A stretch of DNA of 64,000 nt from Xanthomonas albilineans (GTDB taxonomy: Bacteria > Pseudomonadota > Gammaproteobacteria > Xanthomonadales > Xanthomonadaceae). The notes beneath the pieces are model-generated. The model worked only from the letters and a program-made list of their open reading frames with translations. It did not search any database and was not told where the DNA came from. The stretch is from NCBI RefSeq assembly GCF_002939705.1, contig NZ_MDCB01000003.1, positions 186,001 through 250,000 of the forward strand. The letters run 5' to 3'. Position numbers and translations under genes: made by a program. Positions 18,296 to 27,306 of this stretch are shown piece after piece (within the stretch, counting starts at the first letter, position 1; the number at the start of each line of letters is the position of its first letter).

Positions 18296-18706
18296 TGCAA
18301 CATCGGCTCGCAACGAGCCGTCCTCTTGGGGTGATAGATAAGACACAGGGACACACACCACACCTGCGGCATTCCGACATCCTGCGCTGCGCTCATCACT
18401 GACCGCAGCGGGATGCTGGCACCGCAGATCGACAACAACCGATGGCGTCGGGCGGCGCATAGGCCCGCACGCGACCCGATACCAGAGCGCGCCGGGCGCA
18501 GCGGCAGATCCAGAGCGGCGCCGCCGTCAGCGACAAACGCACACCTCCCGCCATCGATCCAACGCCCCTGCAGCAGCGCGGAAAGTATAGAAATCGCCGA
18601 ATATCTTCGTTGCAAAACGCAAACGGATTTGAATAAATTCTGCGTAAATTCCGTCTCTGCACCATCACGCGCCATGGCACGGCCCACCGAGGCCACGCGA
18701 GGGGTT
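18296..18706. other. Long leader/intergenic region between thiL and the porin gene
   Basis: 411 bp containing the porin promoter (18584-18648) and then about 290 bp of apparent leader rich in GC. No reading frame here has coding character. An unusually long leader could hide further regulation but no known riboswitch was recognised. Confidence 0.45.
18584..18648 (-). promoter_or_regulatory. Porin promoter with KdpE-type operator
   Basis: Half-sites TTTACG-CAGAA-TTTATT lie at 18648-18632, with the same spacer CAGAA as the kdpF operator. A good -10 TATACT (18589-18584) with no clear -35 predicts a start near 18577, so the operator is at about -71 to -55. Operator-to-minus-10 distance is 59 bp here and 61 bp at kdpF. 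The leader to the porin ATG would be about 290 nt. Confidence 0.65.
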
Positions 18707-19681
18707 TTATCCGACGAAATGCACGTAGCCGTTTCGCGACGGCACCCAAGGCCGACCGTCCGCATCGCGCACGACGATGCCCCTGCCGGCCACGATGCGC
18801 CCAATCCGCGTCGCCGCCACCGCACAGCCCTGCAGCGCCTGAATAATCGCTTCGCGCTGCGCTGGAGGAGCCGTGAAACACAACTCGTAGTCGTCGCCGC
18901 CGCCCAATTGCCAAGCATGTACCTGCGCTGTGCTCGCCTCAGACGGAGCGGCGACAACCGGCAACGCCGCCAGGGATAACTCGGCAGCGACACCGCTGCG
19001 CACGCAGATATGTTCCAGATCGGCCAGCAGGCCATCGGAAATGTCCACGCAGGCCCGCGCCAGACCGCGCAGGCAGTGCCCGGCCTGCACGCGCGGGGTG
19101 GGCCGCAGCAAGCGCTGGCGCAGGTGCTCGTGGACCGGATCGGTGGCTGGTTGTGCCACATCCAGCCGTCCGGCCTGCCACAGCGCCAACCCGGCAGCGG
19201 CCTCCCCCGGCTGTCCGGTGATCCAGACGTCGTCGCCGGGCTGCGCGGCATCGCGACGCAACGCGGCGGCCGCTGGCACGCTGCCGAGCGCGGTGACCGA
19301 CAGCGACAGCGGTCCACGCGTCGTGTCGCCTCCCGCCAGCACGATGCCATGCGCCTCGGCCAGCGCGAAAAAGCCGTCGGCGAAGCTGTCCACCCAGGCC
19401 GGATCCGCCTGCGGCAACGACAGCGACAGCGTGCACCAGCGCGGCTGTGCGCCCATCGCGGCGAGGTCGGAGAGATTCACCGCCAGGGTTTTCCAACCCA
19501 AGTCAGCCGCTGCGGTCTCGGCAGGGAAATGCACGCCGACGTTCAACGTGTCAGTGGTGACTGCCAACAGTTCGCCCGGCGGCACGCGCAGCAGCGCGGC
19601 ATCGTCGCCGATGCCCAAAACCACGTCCGCGCGCGTACCGCTGCGCGCGCGCAGCCGCTGGATCAGATCGAACTCGACCAT
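18707..19681 (-). CDS. thiL: ThiL, thiamine-monophosphate kinase
   Basis: Phosphorylates thiamine monophosphate to the active cofactor thiamine diphosphate in the cytosol. The 324-residue protein has the N-terminal EFDLIQRL typical of the family, metal/nucleotide motif VLGIGDDAALL, TTDTLNVGVHF, VLAGGDTTRGPLS and CVDISDGLLADL. The ATG at 19681 gives a standard N-terminus. It follows nusB, separated by about 95 nt, in the common nusB-thiL order, so it may share the rib/nusB transcript. Confidence 0.95.
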   Translation of the reverse strand: MVEFDLIQRLRARSGTRADVVLGIGDDAALLRVPPGELLAVTTDTLNVGVHFPAETAAADLGWKTLAVNLSDLAAMGAQPRWCTLSLSLPQADPAWVDSFADGFFALAEAHGIVLAGGDTTRGPLSLSVTALGSVPAAAALRRDAAQPGDDVWITGQPGEAAAGLALWQAGRLDVAQPATDPVHEHLRQRLLRPTPRVQAGHCLRGLARACVDISDGLLADLEHICVRSGVAAELSLAALPVVAAPSEASTAQVHAWQLGGGDDYELCFTAPPAQREAIIQALQGCAVAATRIGRIVAGRGIVVRDADGRPWVPSRNGYVHFVG

Positions 19682-19775
19682 CGCAATGGGTCACGCATCG
19701 CGCGGCGCGCCATCGGCCCGCAATGACCGCACTGGTAGATTCCCGGTCCCTGGTCGCAGGCCCCGGCGCCCATGC

Positions 19776-20243
19776 TCAGCCGCCCGACTCGACCGCGCGC
19801 CATTCCAGCGCGGCACGGTCCAACACCCCGTTGACGTAGGTGTGGCCATGTTCGGAGCCGAAACGCTTGGCTGTCTCGATCGCTTCGTTGATCACCACGC
19901 GGTACGGCACGTCCATCCGATACAGCAGTTCGTAGGCGGCCAAGCGCAGCACAGCGCGCTCGATCGCATCCACTTCCTCCACGGTGCGATCCAGATAGCC
20001 GACCAGCGCCGCGTCCAGTTCGGCGCGATGCTTGAGCACGCCCTCGACAAGGTTTTCGAAGTACACCAGGTCGGCGATTTCGTGCGCCTGTTCATGGGCG
20101 AACTGGGCGATCACGTGCTGCGCATTGCCGCCGGAAATCTGCCAGGCATAGATCGCCTGCAACGCGCGTCGCCGCGCGCGCGAACGCAACACCGGATCGA
20201 CGCCATCGCGGCGCGGGTGCCTGTGCCCGGCGGACTTGCTCAC
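19776..20243 (-). CDS. nusB: NusB, transcription antitermination factor
   Basis: RNA-binding factor (155 residues) that with NusE binds boxA RNA in rRNA operons. Helical NusB signatures are [32 protein letters not shown] and [11 protein letters not shown], with [13 protein letters not shown] near the end. The start is a GTG at 20243 overlapping the ribH stop as GTGA; longer upstream frames lie inside ribH and are not real. The ribH-nusB pair is a common gammaproteobacterial coupling. Confidence 0.95.
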   Translation of the reverse strand: MSKSAGHRHPRRDGVDPVLRSRARRRALQAIYAWQISGGNAQHVIAQFAHEQAHEIADLVYFENLVEGVLKHRAELDAALVGYLDRTVEEVDAIERAVLRLAAYELLYRMDVPYRVVINEAIETAKRFGSEHGHTYVNGVLDRAALEWRAVESGG

Positions 20244-20707
20244 GGCAGTTGCTCCAGCAAATTGACCATCTCCAGCGCACCCAGCGCCGCTTCCTCGCCC
20301 TTGTTGCCGTGACTGCCGCCGGCACGTGCTTCGGCGTCTTCGACCCGCTCCACGGCCAGCACGCCGTTGAGCACCGGAATTCGGAAATCCAGCGATACCC
20401 GCAGCAGTCCCTGTGCGCAACCGTCGGCGACGTGTTCGTAGTGACGGGTATCGCCGCGGATCACGCAGCCCAGTGCGATGATCGCCGCATGGCGGCCGGT
20501 CGCTGCCAGATGCGCAGCGGCCAGCGGCAGCTCCCACGCGCCAGGCACGCGAATCACGTCCACCGCATCCTCGGCGATGCCGTTGCCGGCCAGACTCGTG
20601 CGTGCGCCAGCGACCAGTACGTCGGTGATGCGGGCGTTCCAGCGGCTGGCGACGATCGCGAAGCGGGCCGATGCGGGAGCGCGAAGATCGCCTTCGTAGT
20701 GGGTCAT
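20240..20707 (-). CDS. ribH: RibH, lumazine synthase
   Basis: Condenses 5-amino-6-ribitylaminouracil with dihydroxybutanone phosphate to 6,7-dimethyl-8-ribityllumazine. 155 residues with [44 protein letters not shown] (catalytic His region) and [10 protein letters not shown]. Length and motifs are typical. It lies about 100 nt after the ribB/A-like gene and overlaps nusB by 4 nt, so it belongs to the riboswitch-controlled rib segment. Confidence 0.95.
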   Translation of the reverse strand: MTHYEGDLRAPASARFAIVASRWNARITDVLVAGARTSLAGNGIAEDAVDVIRVPGAWELPLAAAHLAATGRHAAIIALGCVIRGDTRHYEHVADGCAQGLLRVSLDFRIPVLNGVLAVERVEDAEARAGGSHGNKGEEAALGALEMVNLLEQLP

Positions 20708-20808
20708 GGTGGTATCAGGTTCAGTGGGCTACAAAGTTTAGCAGGCGAGCAGCCGGGGCTCGGGACATGCAAGCGCACGGCGCGCCAATCAGGCGTCCTG
20801 CCTGGACA

Positions 20809-21966
20809 TCACGCGTTTCCTGAACCCAGGTCGCCAATCCCCAGGCCCGGTTCGACCTCCACATGCTCCACCACCTCCAAGCCGAAGCCGGCCAGGCCGA
20901 TCTGCCGGCGCGGCGTGCCCAGTACGCGCAGCTTGCCCAGCCCCAGGTCGGCCAGGATCTGACTGCCGGCGCCATTGCGGCGCCACTGGCCCACGTCCTT
21001 GCCGTGGGCGGCCTCCGGTTGCGCGCGCAGCCGCGCCAGCAATGCCTGACTGTCGCGCGGCGCCGACAGCACCACCATCACCCCCCGGTCGGCGGTGGCG
21101 ATGGCGCGTAACGCATCGCTGGCGGCCACACCAAAATCCTCGCGACGCCAGTGCAATAAGTCTGCCAGCGGGTTCTCCACCTGTACCCGCACCAGGGTCG
21201 GCGTGTCCGCGTCCAACGGGCCACGGACCAGGGCGAAGTGCAGATCGTGCGCGATGCGATCACGGTAGGTCACCAGGGTGAAATCGCCGAACTCGGTGAC
21301 GATGGGACGCTCGTCGATGCGCTCGACGGTGTGCTCGGTCGCCAGGCGGTAGGCGATGAGATCGGCGATGCAGCCCATCTTGAGCCCGTGCGTGCGTGCG
21401 AACTCCTCCAGCTGCGGACGCCGCGCCATGCTGCCGTCGGGGTTCAGTACTTCCACCAGAACGCCGGCCGGTTCCAGCCCCGCCAGCATCGGCAGATCGC
21501 TGGCGGCCTCGGTGTGGCCGGCACGGGTCAGCACACCGCCGGGGTGGGCGATCAACGGGAAGATGTGGCCCGGCTGACTCAGGTCGTGCGGCTTGGCATC
21601 GGGCTTGACCGCGGTACGTACGGTATGCGCGCGGTCGTAAGCGGAAATGCCGGTGGTCACGCCTTCGGCCGCCTCGATGCTGACGGTGAAGTTGGTATGG
21701 AACTGCGCGGTGTTGTGCTGGACCATCGGCGCCAAGCCGAGCTGCGCGCAGCGCTCGCGGGTAAGCGATAGGCACACCAGGCCGCGCGCGTGGGTGACCA
21801 TGAAGTTGATGTCAGAGGGCTTGACCAGCTCGGCAGCCATGATGAGGTCGCCCTCGTTCTCGCGGTCCTCGTCGTCGACGATGACGACCATGCGTCCAGC
21901 GCGCAGTTCTTCCAGCAACACGGGGATAGGGGCGAAGTTCAGGCTCGGGAGGGTGGAAGGCGACAT
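20809..21966 (-). CDS. ribB: RibB (DHBP synthase) with a degenerate RibA-like C-terminal domain
   Basis: 385 residues from the ATG at 21966. The N-terminal half (about 11-205) is an intact 3,4-dihydroxy-2-butanone-4-phosphate synthase, with DDEDRENEGDLIMAAE (31-46), GISAYDRAHTV and HPGGVLTRAGHTEAASDL. The C-terminal half aligns by eye with GTP cyclohydrolase II, but where RibA has the zinc cysteines (SECLTGDLFGS-x-x-CDC) this protein reads TPTLVRVQVENPLADLL, and there is no DQEGRG motif. It should therefore supply RibB activity only. A complete RibA is encoded at 33497-34627. The last residues GIGDLGSG look like a low-complexity end. Confidence 0.9.
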   Translation of the reverse strand: MSPSTLPSLNFAPIPVLLEELRAGRMVVIVDDEDRENEGDLIMAAELVKPSDINFMVTHARGLVCLSLTRERCAQLGLAPMVQHNTAQFHTNFTVSIEAAEGVTTGISAYDRAHTVRTAVKPDAKPHDLSQPGHIFPLIAHPGGVLTRAGHTEAASDLPMLAGLEPAGVLVEVLNPDGSMARRPQLEEFARTHGLKMGCIADLIAYRLATEHTVERIDERPIVTEFGDFTLVTYRDRIAHDLHFALVRGPLDADTPTLVRVQVENPLADLLHWRREDFGVAASDALRAIATADRGVMVVLSAPRDSQALLARLRAQPEAAHGKDVGQWRRNGAGSQILADLGLGKLRVLGTPRRQIGLAGFGLEVVEHVEVEPGLGIGDLGSGNA

Positions 21967-22044
21967 GCGGCGACTCGCGGAAGACGGTGGGCACCGCAGG
22001 CATCGCAGACAACGACGCGCCACGGCGAAAAAGAACGGCCAGAA

Positions 22045-22644
22045 TCAGGCCTCACGCCCCTGCAGCAGGCGTTCGACATAACGCGCGACCAGATCGATCT
22101 CCAGGTTCACTGGTGTGCCCACCGTGGTCTGCGCGAACGCGGTGTGCGCCACGGTGTGCGGAATCAGCGCGACCTCGAAGCCGTCGACATCGACCGCATT
22201 GACGGTGAGGCTGACCCCGTCCACGCAAATCGACCCCTTCTTGGCGATATAGCGCAGCAGCGCCGACGGCGCGGCGAAACGCCAGCGCTGCGCGCGCGCA
22301 TCGTGGTGAATCGCCAACACCCGGCCGAGACCATCGACATGGCCGCTGACCAGATGCCCGCCAAGACGGTCGGTGGGGCGCATCGCCCGTTCCAGATTCA
22401 GCGCCGCGCCTTCGGCCAGCGTACCGAGCGTGGTCAGGCCCAGGGTTTCGGTGGAAGCGTCGGCTTGGAACGCGTCCGCATCGAAGGCAATCACGGTCAG
22501 GCACACGCCATTGACCGCGATGCTCTCGCCGAGCTGCACATCAGCGAACGGCAGGCTGCCGGTCGCGAAGGTGAAGCGAACGTCACCGCCCTGCGGCTGA
22601 CGCGCGGCGAGATGGCCGACGCCTTCGATGATCCCAGTGAACAT
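22045..22644 (-). CDS. ribE: RibE (RibC), riboflavin synthase alpha subunit
   Basis: Dismutates two lumazines to riboflavin. 199 residues starting MFTGIIEGVGHL at 22644, with the internal repeat of two lumazine-binding barrels: first SIAVNGVCLTV, second SICVDGVSLTVNAV. LGGHLVSGHVDG marks the start of the second barrel. It is the first gene after the FMN riboswitch and is followed by ribB/A at a gap of 78 nt. Confidence 0.95.
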   Translation of the reverse strand: MFTGIIEGVGHLAARQPQGGDVRFTFATGSLPFADVQLGESIAVNGVCLTVIAFDADAFQADASTETLGLTTLGTLAEGAALNLERAMRPTDRLGGHLVSGHVDGLGRVLAIHHDARAQRWRFAAPSALLRYIAKKGSICVDGVSLTVNAVDVDGFEVALIPHTVAHTAFAQTTVGTPVNLEIDLVARYVERLLQGREA

Positions 22645-22725
22645 ATCCGTTTCTCGCGATGCAGTGAGCGAAAAACGCCACAAGGCAAACAGGCGCGCGC
22701 CCAGCCGCGAGGCCGTGCGTCAGCT

Positions 22726-22877
22726 GTCTTCTTTCATCCGGACTATACCGTCGGCTCCGGCATCGCACCGGATCTGCTGACCTTGCCATCGCCGCGCAGG
22801 CGGCTGTGGGAAGCGCTCGCGGGCTCGTGCGCGAACGCACCTACCGCCGGTGGGGAATCGCACCCCGCCCTGAAGAC
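22726..22877 (-). promoter_or_regulatory. FMN riboswitch (RFN element)
   Basis: The minus strand shows the RFN core in order: CTTCAGGGCGGGGTG, ATTCCCCACCGGCGGTA, GAGCCCGCGAGCGC, AGATCCGGTG, TGCCGGAGCCGACGGTATAG and GTCCGGATGAAAGAAGA. The P1 helix pairs GTCTTC at the 5-prime end (22877-22872) with GAAGAC at 22731-22726. It lies 82 nt before the ribE ATG, after ribD. No textbook terminator follows; a CGTTTTT run near 22675 is preceded only by a weak hairpin, so control could act on translation of ribE. Confidence 0.96.
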
Positions 22878-22907
22878 GTTTGTGGTCGCCGGCGAACCGG
22901 CAGACGT

Positions 22908-22913
22908 ATTCTA
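22908..22913 (-). promoter_or_regulatory. Candidate -10 for a riboswitch-leader promoter
   Basis: TAGAAT (minus strand, 22913-22908) lies about 30 bp before the riboswitch 5-prime helix, giving a predicted start near 22901. No good -35 is visible. It would let the ribE-ribB-ribH-nusB segment be transcribed independently of ribD. Confidence 0.4.
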
Positions 22914-22995
22914 ACAGGCGGCGCTGCGGCACCGATCGGACGCAGCGTCGCAGTTCGCGCGGCAACCTTCCGCGTGGGTACACCCACCTACGCCG

Positions 22996-24105
22996 CTACG
23001 CAGACGCGGCGTCTGCGGCAACCGGGCGCAACAGCAGGCGCAGATCGTCGCCGAGCTGACGCACATCCAGCAGCTGCAATGGACACCGCTGCGCCAGCGT
23101 GTCGATCTGCAGCCCGGCCAGCAGCGGGCGCGCGGCGTCGCCGAGCAACACCGGCGCCAGATACACCAGCACTTCGTCTACCAGGCCAGCGCGCAGCAAA
23201 GCGCCGCCGAGGGTCGCGCCGGCCTCGACCTGGACCTCGTTGATGCCGCGGGCGGCCAGCAGGCGCAGTACCGCTTCCAGATCCAGACGTCCCTCATGCA
23301 GCGCGACCGCAGTGAACTCGGCATTGGGCAGTGCCGGCGGCACCAACGCGGGCGCATGCAGGTAGAGGGTCGGTGCGGCGCCGTCGCGCACCTTGCTCCG
23401 CGCCAATGTGCGTAACTGCGCATCGAGCACCACGCGCAACGGCGGCAGTACCTCGGTCGCCTCGCCCAGGCGCACGGTCAGCACAGGATCATCGGCCAAC
23501 ACGGTACCGGCACCGCTGAGGATCGCCCCGGCGCGCGCGCGCCAGCGCTGCACGTCCTGGCGCGCGGCGGCCCCGGTGATCCACTTGGATTCACCGCTAG
23601 CCAGGGCAGTGCGCCCGTCCAGGCTGGCCCCCAACTTGACCCGCAGCCATGGCCGCCCGCGCTCCACCCGCGACAGAAAACCGCGATTGAGCGCGCGCGC
23701 CTGCTCCTCCATCAACCCCGACTGCACCGCGACTCCAGCCTCGCGCAATAACGCGAAACCACCGCCGTTGACCTGTGGGAACGGATCGGCCATCGCCACC
23801 ACCACCCGCGCCACGCCTGCTTCGATCAATGCCAGCGCACATGGTGGGGTGCGGCCGTAGTGCGCACACGGCTCCAAGGTGACGTAAGCGGTGGCACCAC
23901 GGGCATACTCGCCGGCCGCGCGCAACGCGAACACCTCCGCGTGCGGACCACCGGCGCGCTGATGGAAGCCCTCGCCGACTTGTTCGTCATCGCGCACGAT
24001 CACGCAACCGACCATCGGGTTTGGACGCGTGGTGTAGGCGCCACGCTCGGCCAAGCGCAGCGCCTGCGCCATCCAGCGATGATCGGCGGCGGAGAAGCCA
24101 CTCAT
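22996..24105 (-). CDS. ribD: RibD, bifunctional pyrimidine deaminase/reductase
   Basis: Deaminates and then reduces the early pyrimidine intermediate of riboflavin synthesis. 369 residues. The deaminase domain carries zinc ligands His55, Cys80 and Cys89 and catalytic Glu57 (GGPHAEVFAL, LEPCAHYGRTPPC). The reductase domain (about 150-365) has PWLRVKLGASLDGRTAL and EVQVEAGATLGGALL. The ATG at 24105 overlaps the upstream acetyltransferase stop as ATGA. It precedes the FMN riboswitch and so is probably not controlled by it. Confidence 0.94.
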   Translation of the reverse strand: MSGFSAADHRWMAQALRLAERGAYTTRPNPMVGCVIVRDDEQVGEGFHQRAGGPHAEVFALRAAGEYARGATAYVTLEPCAHYGRTPPCALALIEAGVARVVVAMADPFPQVNGGGFALLREAGVAVQSGLMEEQARALNRGFLSRVERGRPWLRVKLGASLDGRTALASGESKWITGAAARQDVQRWRARAGAILSGAGTVLADDPVLTVRLGEATEVLPPLRVVLDAQLRTLARSKVRDGAAPTLYLHAPALVPPALPNAEFTAVALHEGRLDLEAVLRLLAARGINEVQVEAGATLGGALLRAGLVDEVLVYLAPVLLGDAARPLLAGLQIDTLAQRCPLQLLDVRQLGDDLRLLLRPVAADAASA

Positions 24106-24578
24106 GCGGCGCACGCACCGGCGTCGATGCGCATCACCACCACCTGCAACAGACCCAGTGGCAGATCCGCATGCCGTTGCCAGCCCAGCCGTCGGTAGAA
24201 CTCCACCAGTGGCAGTTCGCAATACAAGTACAGCCACTGCACCGAAAACCGTGCCGCAGCCTGCATGCCATGCGTAAGCAAGGCTGCACCGACACCGCTG
24301 CCACGCGCCTGCGGGCGCACGTACAGACTCGCCAGCCACGGCGAAAACGGGCGGACACACGCCACCTCGTTCTGCAGCAGGCTGACCGAACCCAGCCATG
24401 TCTGACCGTCGAGGGCGATCCAACTGGTCGGGATCCGGGTATCGCAGCGGTGGCTGCGCAGATCGGCCTCGGTTTCGGCCAGGCTCCAGTCGCCCAGCAG
24501 CGTGCCGAATGCCTGCATGTGCTCCTGCGCCAGGGCCGGAATATGCTGGGCCGCCTCGGCCAGACAAACGATGCGCAT
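24102..24578 (-). CDS. GNAT-family N-acetyltransferase
   Basis: 158-residue protein with the GNAT fold: WLASLYVRPQARGSGVGAAL contains the acetyl-CoA pyrophosphate loop (RGSGVG), and CELPLVEFYRRLGW the late strand/helix. Substrate unknown. It sits between nrdR (6-nt gap) and ribD (4-nt overlap), so it is translated with ribD. A link to flavin metabolism is only suggested by position. Confidence 0.85.
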   Translation of the reverse strand: MRIVCLAEAAQHIPALAQEHMQAFGTLLGDWSLAETEADLRSHRCDTRIPTSWIALDGQTWLGSVSLLQNEVACVRPFSPWLASLYVRPQARGSGVGAALLTHGMQAAARFSVQWLYLYCELPLVEFYRRLGWQRHADLPLGLLQVVVMRIDAGACAA

Positions 24579-24584
24579 GCGCCT

Positions 24585-25115
24585 TTAACGCTTGCCGGAC
24601 TTGTCGCCCGGCTTGCCAGTACGTACAAAGTCCAATAGTGGCAACTGTTCGCTGCCTACCGGCAGTTCGCGTTCGAGCTTCTCGATCTCCTCGCGAAAAT
24701 CAGCCACGTCCTGGAAGCTGCGGTAGACCGAAGCGAAACGCACATAGCCAACATGATCGAGCTTGCGCAGTTCCGCCATCACATACTCACCGACTCGGAT
24801 CGAAGGCAGTTCGCGTTCGCCAGACATGCGCACCTGATGCACCACCGCGCGCACCGCCGCTTCGATCTGTTCCTCGCCCACCGGGCGCTTCTGCAGCGCG
24901 CGATCGAAACTGATGCGCAACTTGCGCGCGTCGAACGCTTCGCGACTGCCATCGCTCTTGACCACGGTCGGCAATTTGAGTTCGACTGTCTCCAGGGTGC
25001 TGAAACGCTCGCCGCACGCCTCGCATTCGCGGCGCCGGCGGATCGTGGCGCCATCCTCGGACACGCGCGAATCGATCACCCGGGTATCGCTGTGCTGGCA
25101 GAACGGGCAGTGCAT
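24585..25115 (-). CDS. nrdR: NrdR, ATP/dATP-dependent repressor of ribonucleotide reductase genes
   Basis: 176 residues. An N-terminal zinc ribbon has the pairs CPFC at 3-6 and CEAC further on in [13 protein letters not shown]. An ATP-cone (about 49-139) starts [15 protein letters not shown]. It represses nrd operons when dATP is high. The ATG at 25115 gives the invariant MHCPFC start. The protein is about 20 residues longer than E. coli NrdR at the C-terminus (ending GDKSGKR). It sits between glyA and the acetyltransferase/ribD pair, a frequent arrangement. Confidence 0.95.
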   Translation of the reverse strand: MHCPFCQHSDTRVIDSRVSEDGATIRRRRECEACGERFSTLETVELKLPTVVKSDGSREAFDARKLRISFDRALQKRPVGEEQIEAAVRAVVHQVRMSGERELPSIRVGEYVMAELRKLDHVGYVRFASVYRSFQDVADFREEIEKLERELPVGSEQLPLLDFVRTGKPGDKSGKR

Positions 25116-25225
25116 CAGCGCAGCCGGGACTCGGGATCCGCGAGCGCAGCCCCGAAAAAAGGCGAATGGCACGCACTACTCAGCCGCAAGGTCAGGCGTG
25201 CGAATGCAGGGACCGGCGCTTTCGC

Positions 25226-25253
25226 GGGACCCGGGTTCCGGGCCCCGGGTCCC
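25226..25253. repeat. Strong intergenic hairpin immediately after glyA
   Basis: GGGACCCGGG (25226-25235) and CCCGGGTCCC (25244-25253) form a perfect 10-bp stem with an 8-nt loop, 6 bp beyond the glyA stop. No T run follows in the glyA direction, so it is more likely a mRNA-stabilising or Rho-assisting structure than an intrinsic terminator. A related string CGGGACTCGGGATCC occurs near 25125. Confidence 0.6.
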
Positions 25254-25259
25254 GGCTTC

Positions 25260-26513
25260 TTAACCATACACCGGGTATTTCCTGCACTGCGCGGTCACCG
25301 CCTGACGCACGCGGGCCAGCACGGCCTCATCGGTCGGGGCATCGAGGACGTCGGCGATCCAGTTGGCCAGATCGATGCTGTCCTGTTCCAGATAACCGCG
25401 GGTGGTGATTGCCGGGGTGCCCAGGCGCAGGCCCGAGGTCACGAACGGCGAGCGCGGATCGTTGGGCACCGCGTTCTTGTTCACGGTGATGTGGGCCTTG
25501 CCCAACGCGGCCTCCGCATCTTTGCCGGACACGTCCTTGCCGATCATGTCCACCAGCATCAGGTGGTTTTCGGTGCCGCCGGAGACGATCTTGTAGCCGC
25601 GCGCGATCAGCGTCCTCGCCATCGCCTGGGCGTTCTTCACCACCTGCTGCTGATAGGTCTTGAACTCCGGCTCCAGGGCTTCCTTGAATGCCACCGCCTT
25701 GGCCGCGATCACATGCATCAGCGGACCACCCTGAATGCCGGGGAACACGATCGACTGCAGCTTCTTGGCCAGTTCCTCGCTCGCGCCCTGGGCCACGATG
25801 ATGCCGCCGCGCGGACCGCGCAAGGTCTTGTGCGTGGTGGAGGTGACCACGTGCGCATGCGGCAGCGGGTTCGGGTAGACACCGGCGGCGACCAACCCGG
25901 CCACATGCGCCATGTCCACCAAGAAATAGGCACCGACCTTGTCGGCAATGGCGCGGAAACGCGCCCAATCGACGGCCTGCGAGTAGGCGGAAAAACCCCC
26001 GATCACCATCTTCGGCTTGTGTTCCAGGGCCAGCCGCTCGACTTCGTCGTAGTCGATCAGCCCCTGGTCGTTGACGCCGTACTGCACCGCGTTGAACAGC
26101 TTGCCGGAAGCATTGACCTTGGCGCCATGGGTCAGGTGGCCGCCGTGCGCCAGCGACATGCCCAGGATGGTATCGCCGGGCTGCAACAGTGCCAGGAACA
26201 CCGCTTGATTGGCCTGCGAGCCACTGTGCGGCTGCACGTTGGCGTAATCGGCGCCGAAGAGTTGCTTGACCCGCTCGATCGCCAACTGCTCGGCGACATC
26301 GACGAACTCGCAGCCACCGTAATAGCGCTTACCCGGATAGCCTTCGGCGTACTTGTTGGTCAGTTGGCTGCCCTGTGCCTCCATCACCAGCGGGCTGCAG
26401 TAGTTCTCGCTGGCGATCAGTTCGACATGGTCTTCCTGGCGACCGGCTTCGGCGGCAATTGCCCGAGCCAGTTCGGGATCGTAGGTTTCGATACGGGTGG
26501 CGCGCAGGAACAT
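25260..26513 (-). CDS. glyA: GlyA, serine hydroxymethyltransferase
   Basis: PLP enzyme that interconverts serine and glycine with tetrahydrofolate, the main source of one-carbon units. 417 residues, the standard bacterial length. The PLP lysine is K229 in [14 protein letters not shown], with D200 and H203 in [19 protein letters not shown] and [11 protein letters not shown] are further signatures. ATG at 26513 gives [12 protein letters not shown]. It has its own unit with a hairpin after the stop. No glycine riboswitch was seen in front. Confidence 0.97.
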   Translation of the reverse strand: MFLRATRIETYDPELARAIAAEAGRQEDHVELIASENYCSPLVMEAQGSQLTNKYAEGYPGKRYYGGCEFVDVAEQLAIERVKQLFGADYANVQPHSGSQANQAVFLALLQPGDTILGMSLAHGGHLTHGAKVNASGKLFNAVQYGVNDQGLIDYDEVERLALEHKPKMVIGGFSAYSQAVDWARFRAIADKVGAYFLVDMAHVAGLVAAGVYPNPLPHAHVVTSTTHKTLRGPRGGIIVAQGASEELAKKLQSIVFPGIQGGPLMHVIAAKAVAFKEALEPEFKTYQQQVVKNAQAMARTLIARGYKIVSGGTENHLMLVDMIGKDVSGKDAEAALGKAHITVNKNAVPNDPRSPFVTSGLRLGTPAITTRGYLEQDSIDLANWIADVLDAPTDEAVLARVRQAVTAQCRKYPVYG

Positions 26514-26631
26514 CGGGTCTCCGGGAGGATCAGCAAAAGGCAGAGCGCTAGTTTAAGCCGCGCACGGCCCCAAGCGCGAACCCGAGATGGCGGCGGCCTT
26601 CGCGACCGCCACCATACTCCCGGGACCATCC

Positions 26632-27069
26632 TCAACGGCCATTGAGGACCAGGTCGGCGATGACGCCGGTGGCGATCGCGACCAACAGCAGGTCGCCCCG
26701 ATCGTCGCGGACCCAGCGATAACCATAGGGTGGACGACTGACCCGATAACGGTCGTAGTCGTAGACCACGTCGTTGGGACCTTCGTATCGCTGGCCACGC
26801 GCCCAGTACGGCGGCGGCGGCGGGCGGTAATAGACGACATCAGCGCGCTCGCGGTAGCCGTCGCGGTAGCCGCGCTCGTATGCGCGTCGCGCTCGGTGCC
26901 GCTCATGTTCGCGTTCGCGCCAATAGTCGTCGCGGTCGACGTCGTGCCAACCGCGACCGTCCCAATCGCGATACGGGCCATAGGGCTCCCAGGCAAATGC
27001 CGTGGGCGCCATACAACCCAGCGCCAGCGCTGAGCAAAGGGCAAGGGTGGCAAAGCGTTTGACGTTCAT
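26632..27069 (-). CDS. RcnB-like secreted protein
   Basis: 145 residues. Signal peptide MNVKRFATLALCSALALG with CMAPTAFA before the cleavage region. It is followed by a Tyr/Arg/Asp-rich charged section (about 28-80) with many DRDD, WRERE and RRAYERGY repeats. The C-terminal YDRYRVSRPPYGYRWVRDD and LLLVAIATGVI match the RcnB (PF11776) module, a periplasmic family linked to nickel/cobalt homeostasis. The charged middle is expanded relative to E. coli RcnB (about 112 residues). Metal specificity is unknown, and no metal transporter is adjacent. Confidence 0.8.
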   Translation of the reverse strand: MNVKRFATLALCSALALGCMAPTAFAWEPYGPYRDWDGRGWHDVDRDDYWREREHERHRARRAYERGYRDGYRERADVVYYRPPPPPYWARGQRYEGPNDVVYDYDRYRVSRPPYGYRWVRDDRGDLLLVAIATGVIADLVLNGR

Positions 27070-27306
27070 GGCAACTCCATCACGTGATGTGGCGATTGCA
27101 TTAATGCCACACACGTCTGAACCGCCTCCTGCTGCAACCGATTACGTATTCAGCTTGCTCGAAAGAGCTAAGGCGGCATTCATTCGAGCACCGCGACGGC
27201 GGCTGCGCCTCAGCCGAATCGGCCTTGCCGTTATACTGTTCACCATCCCTTTTCTGCCGCTGTCCGGCCGCCCAGGCCGGGCATCGGCATGCGCTACGGA
27301 GTCCCC

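Noticed and set aside
25226-25253. glyA-nrdR hairpin as an intrinsic terminator
   Set aside because: The stem is strong but no T run follows in the transcribed direction.
26514-26631. Glycine riboswitch before glyA
   Set aside because: Only about 118 bp separate glyA from the next gene and no glycine-aptamer core is visible.
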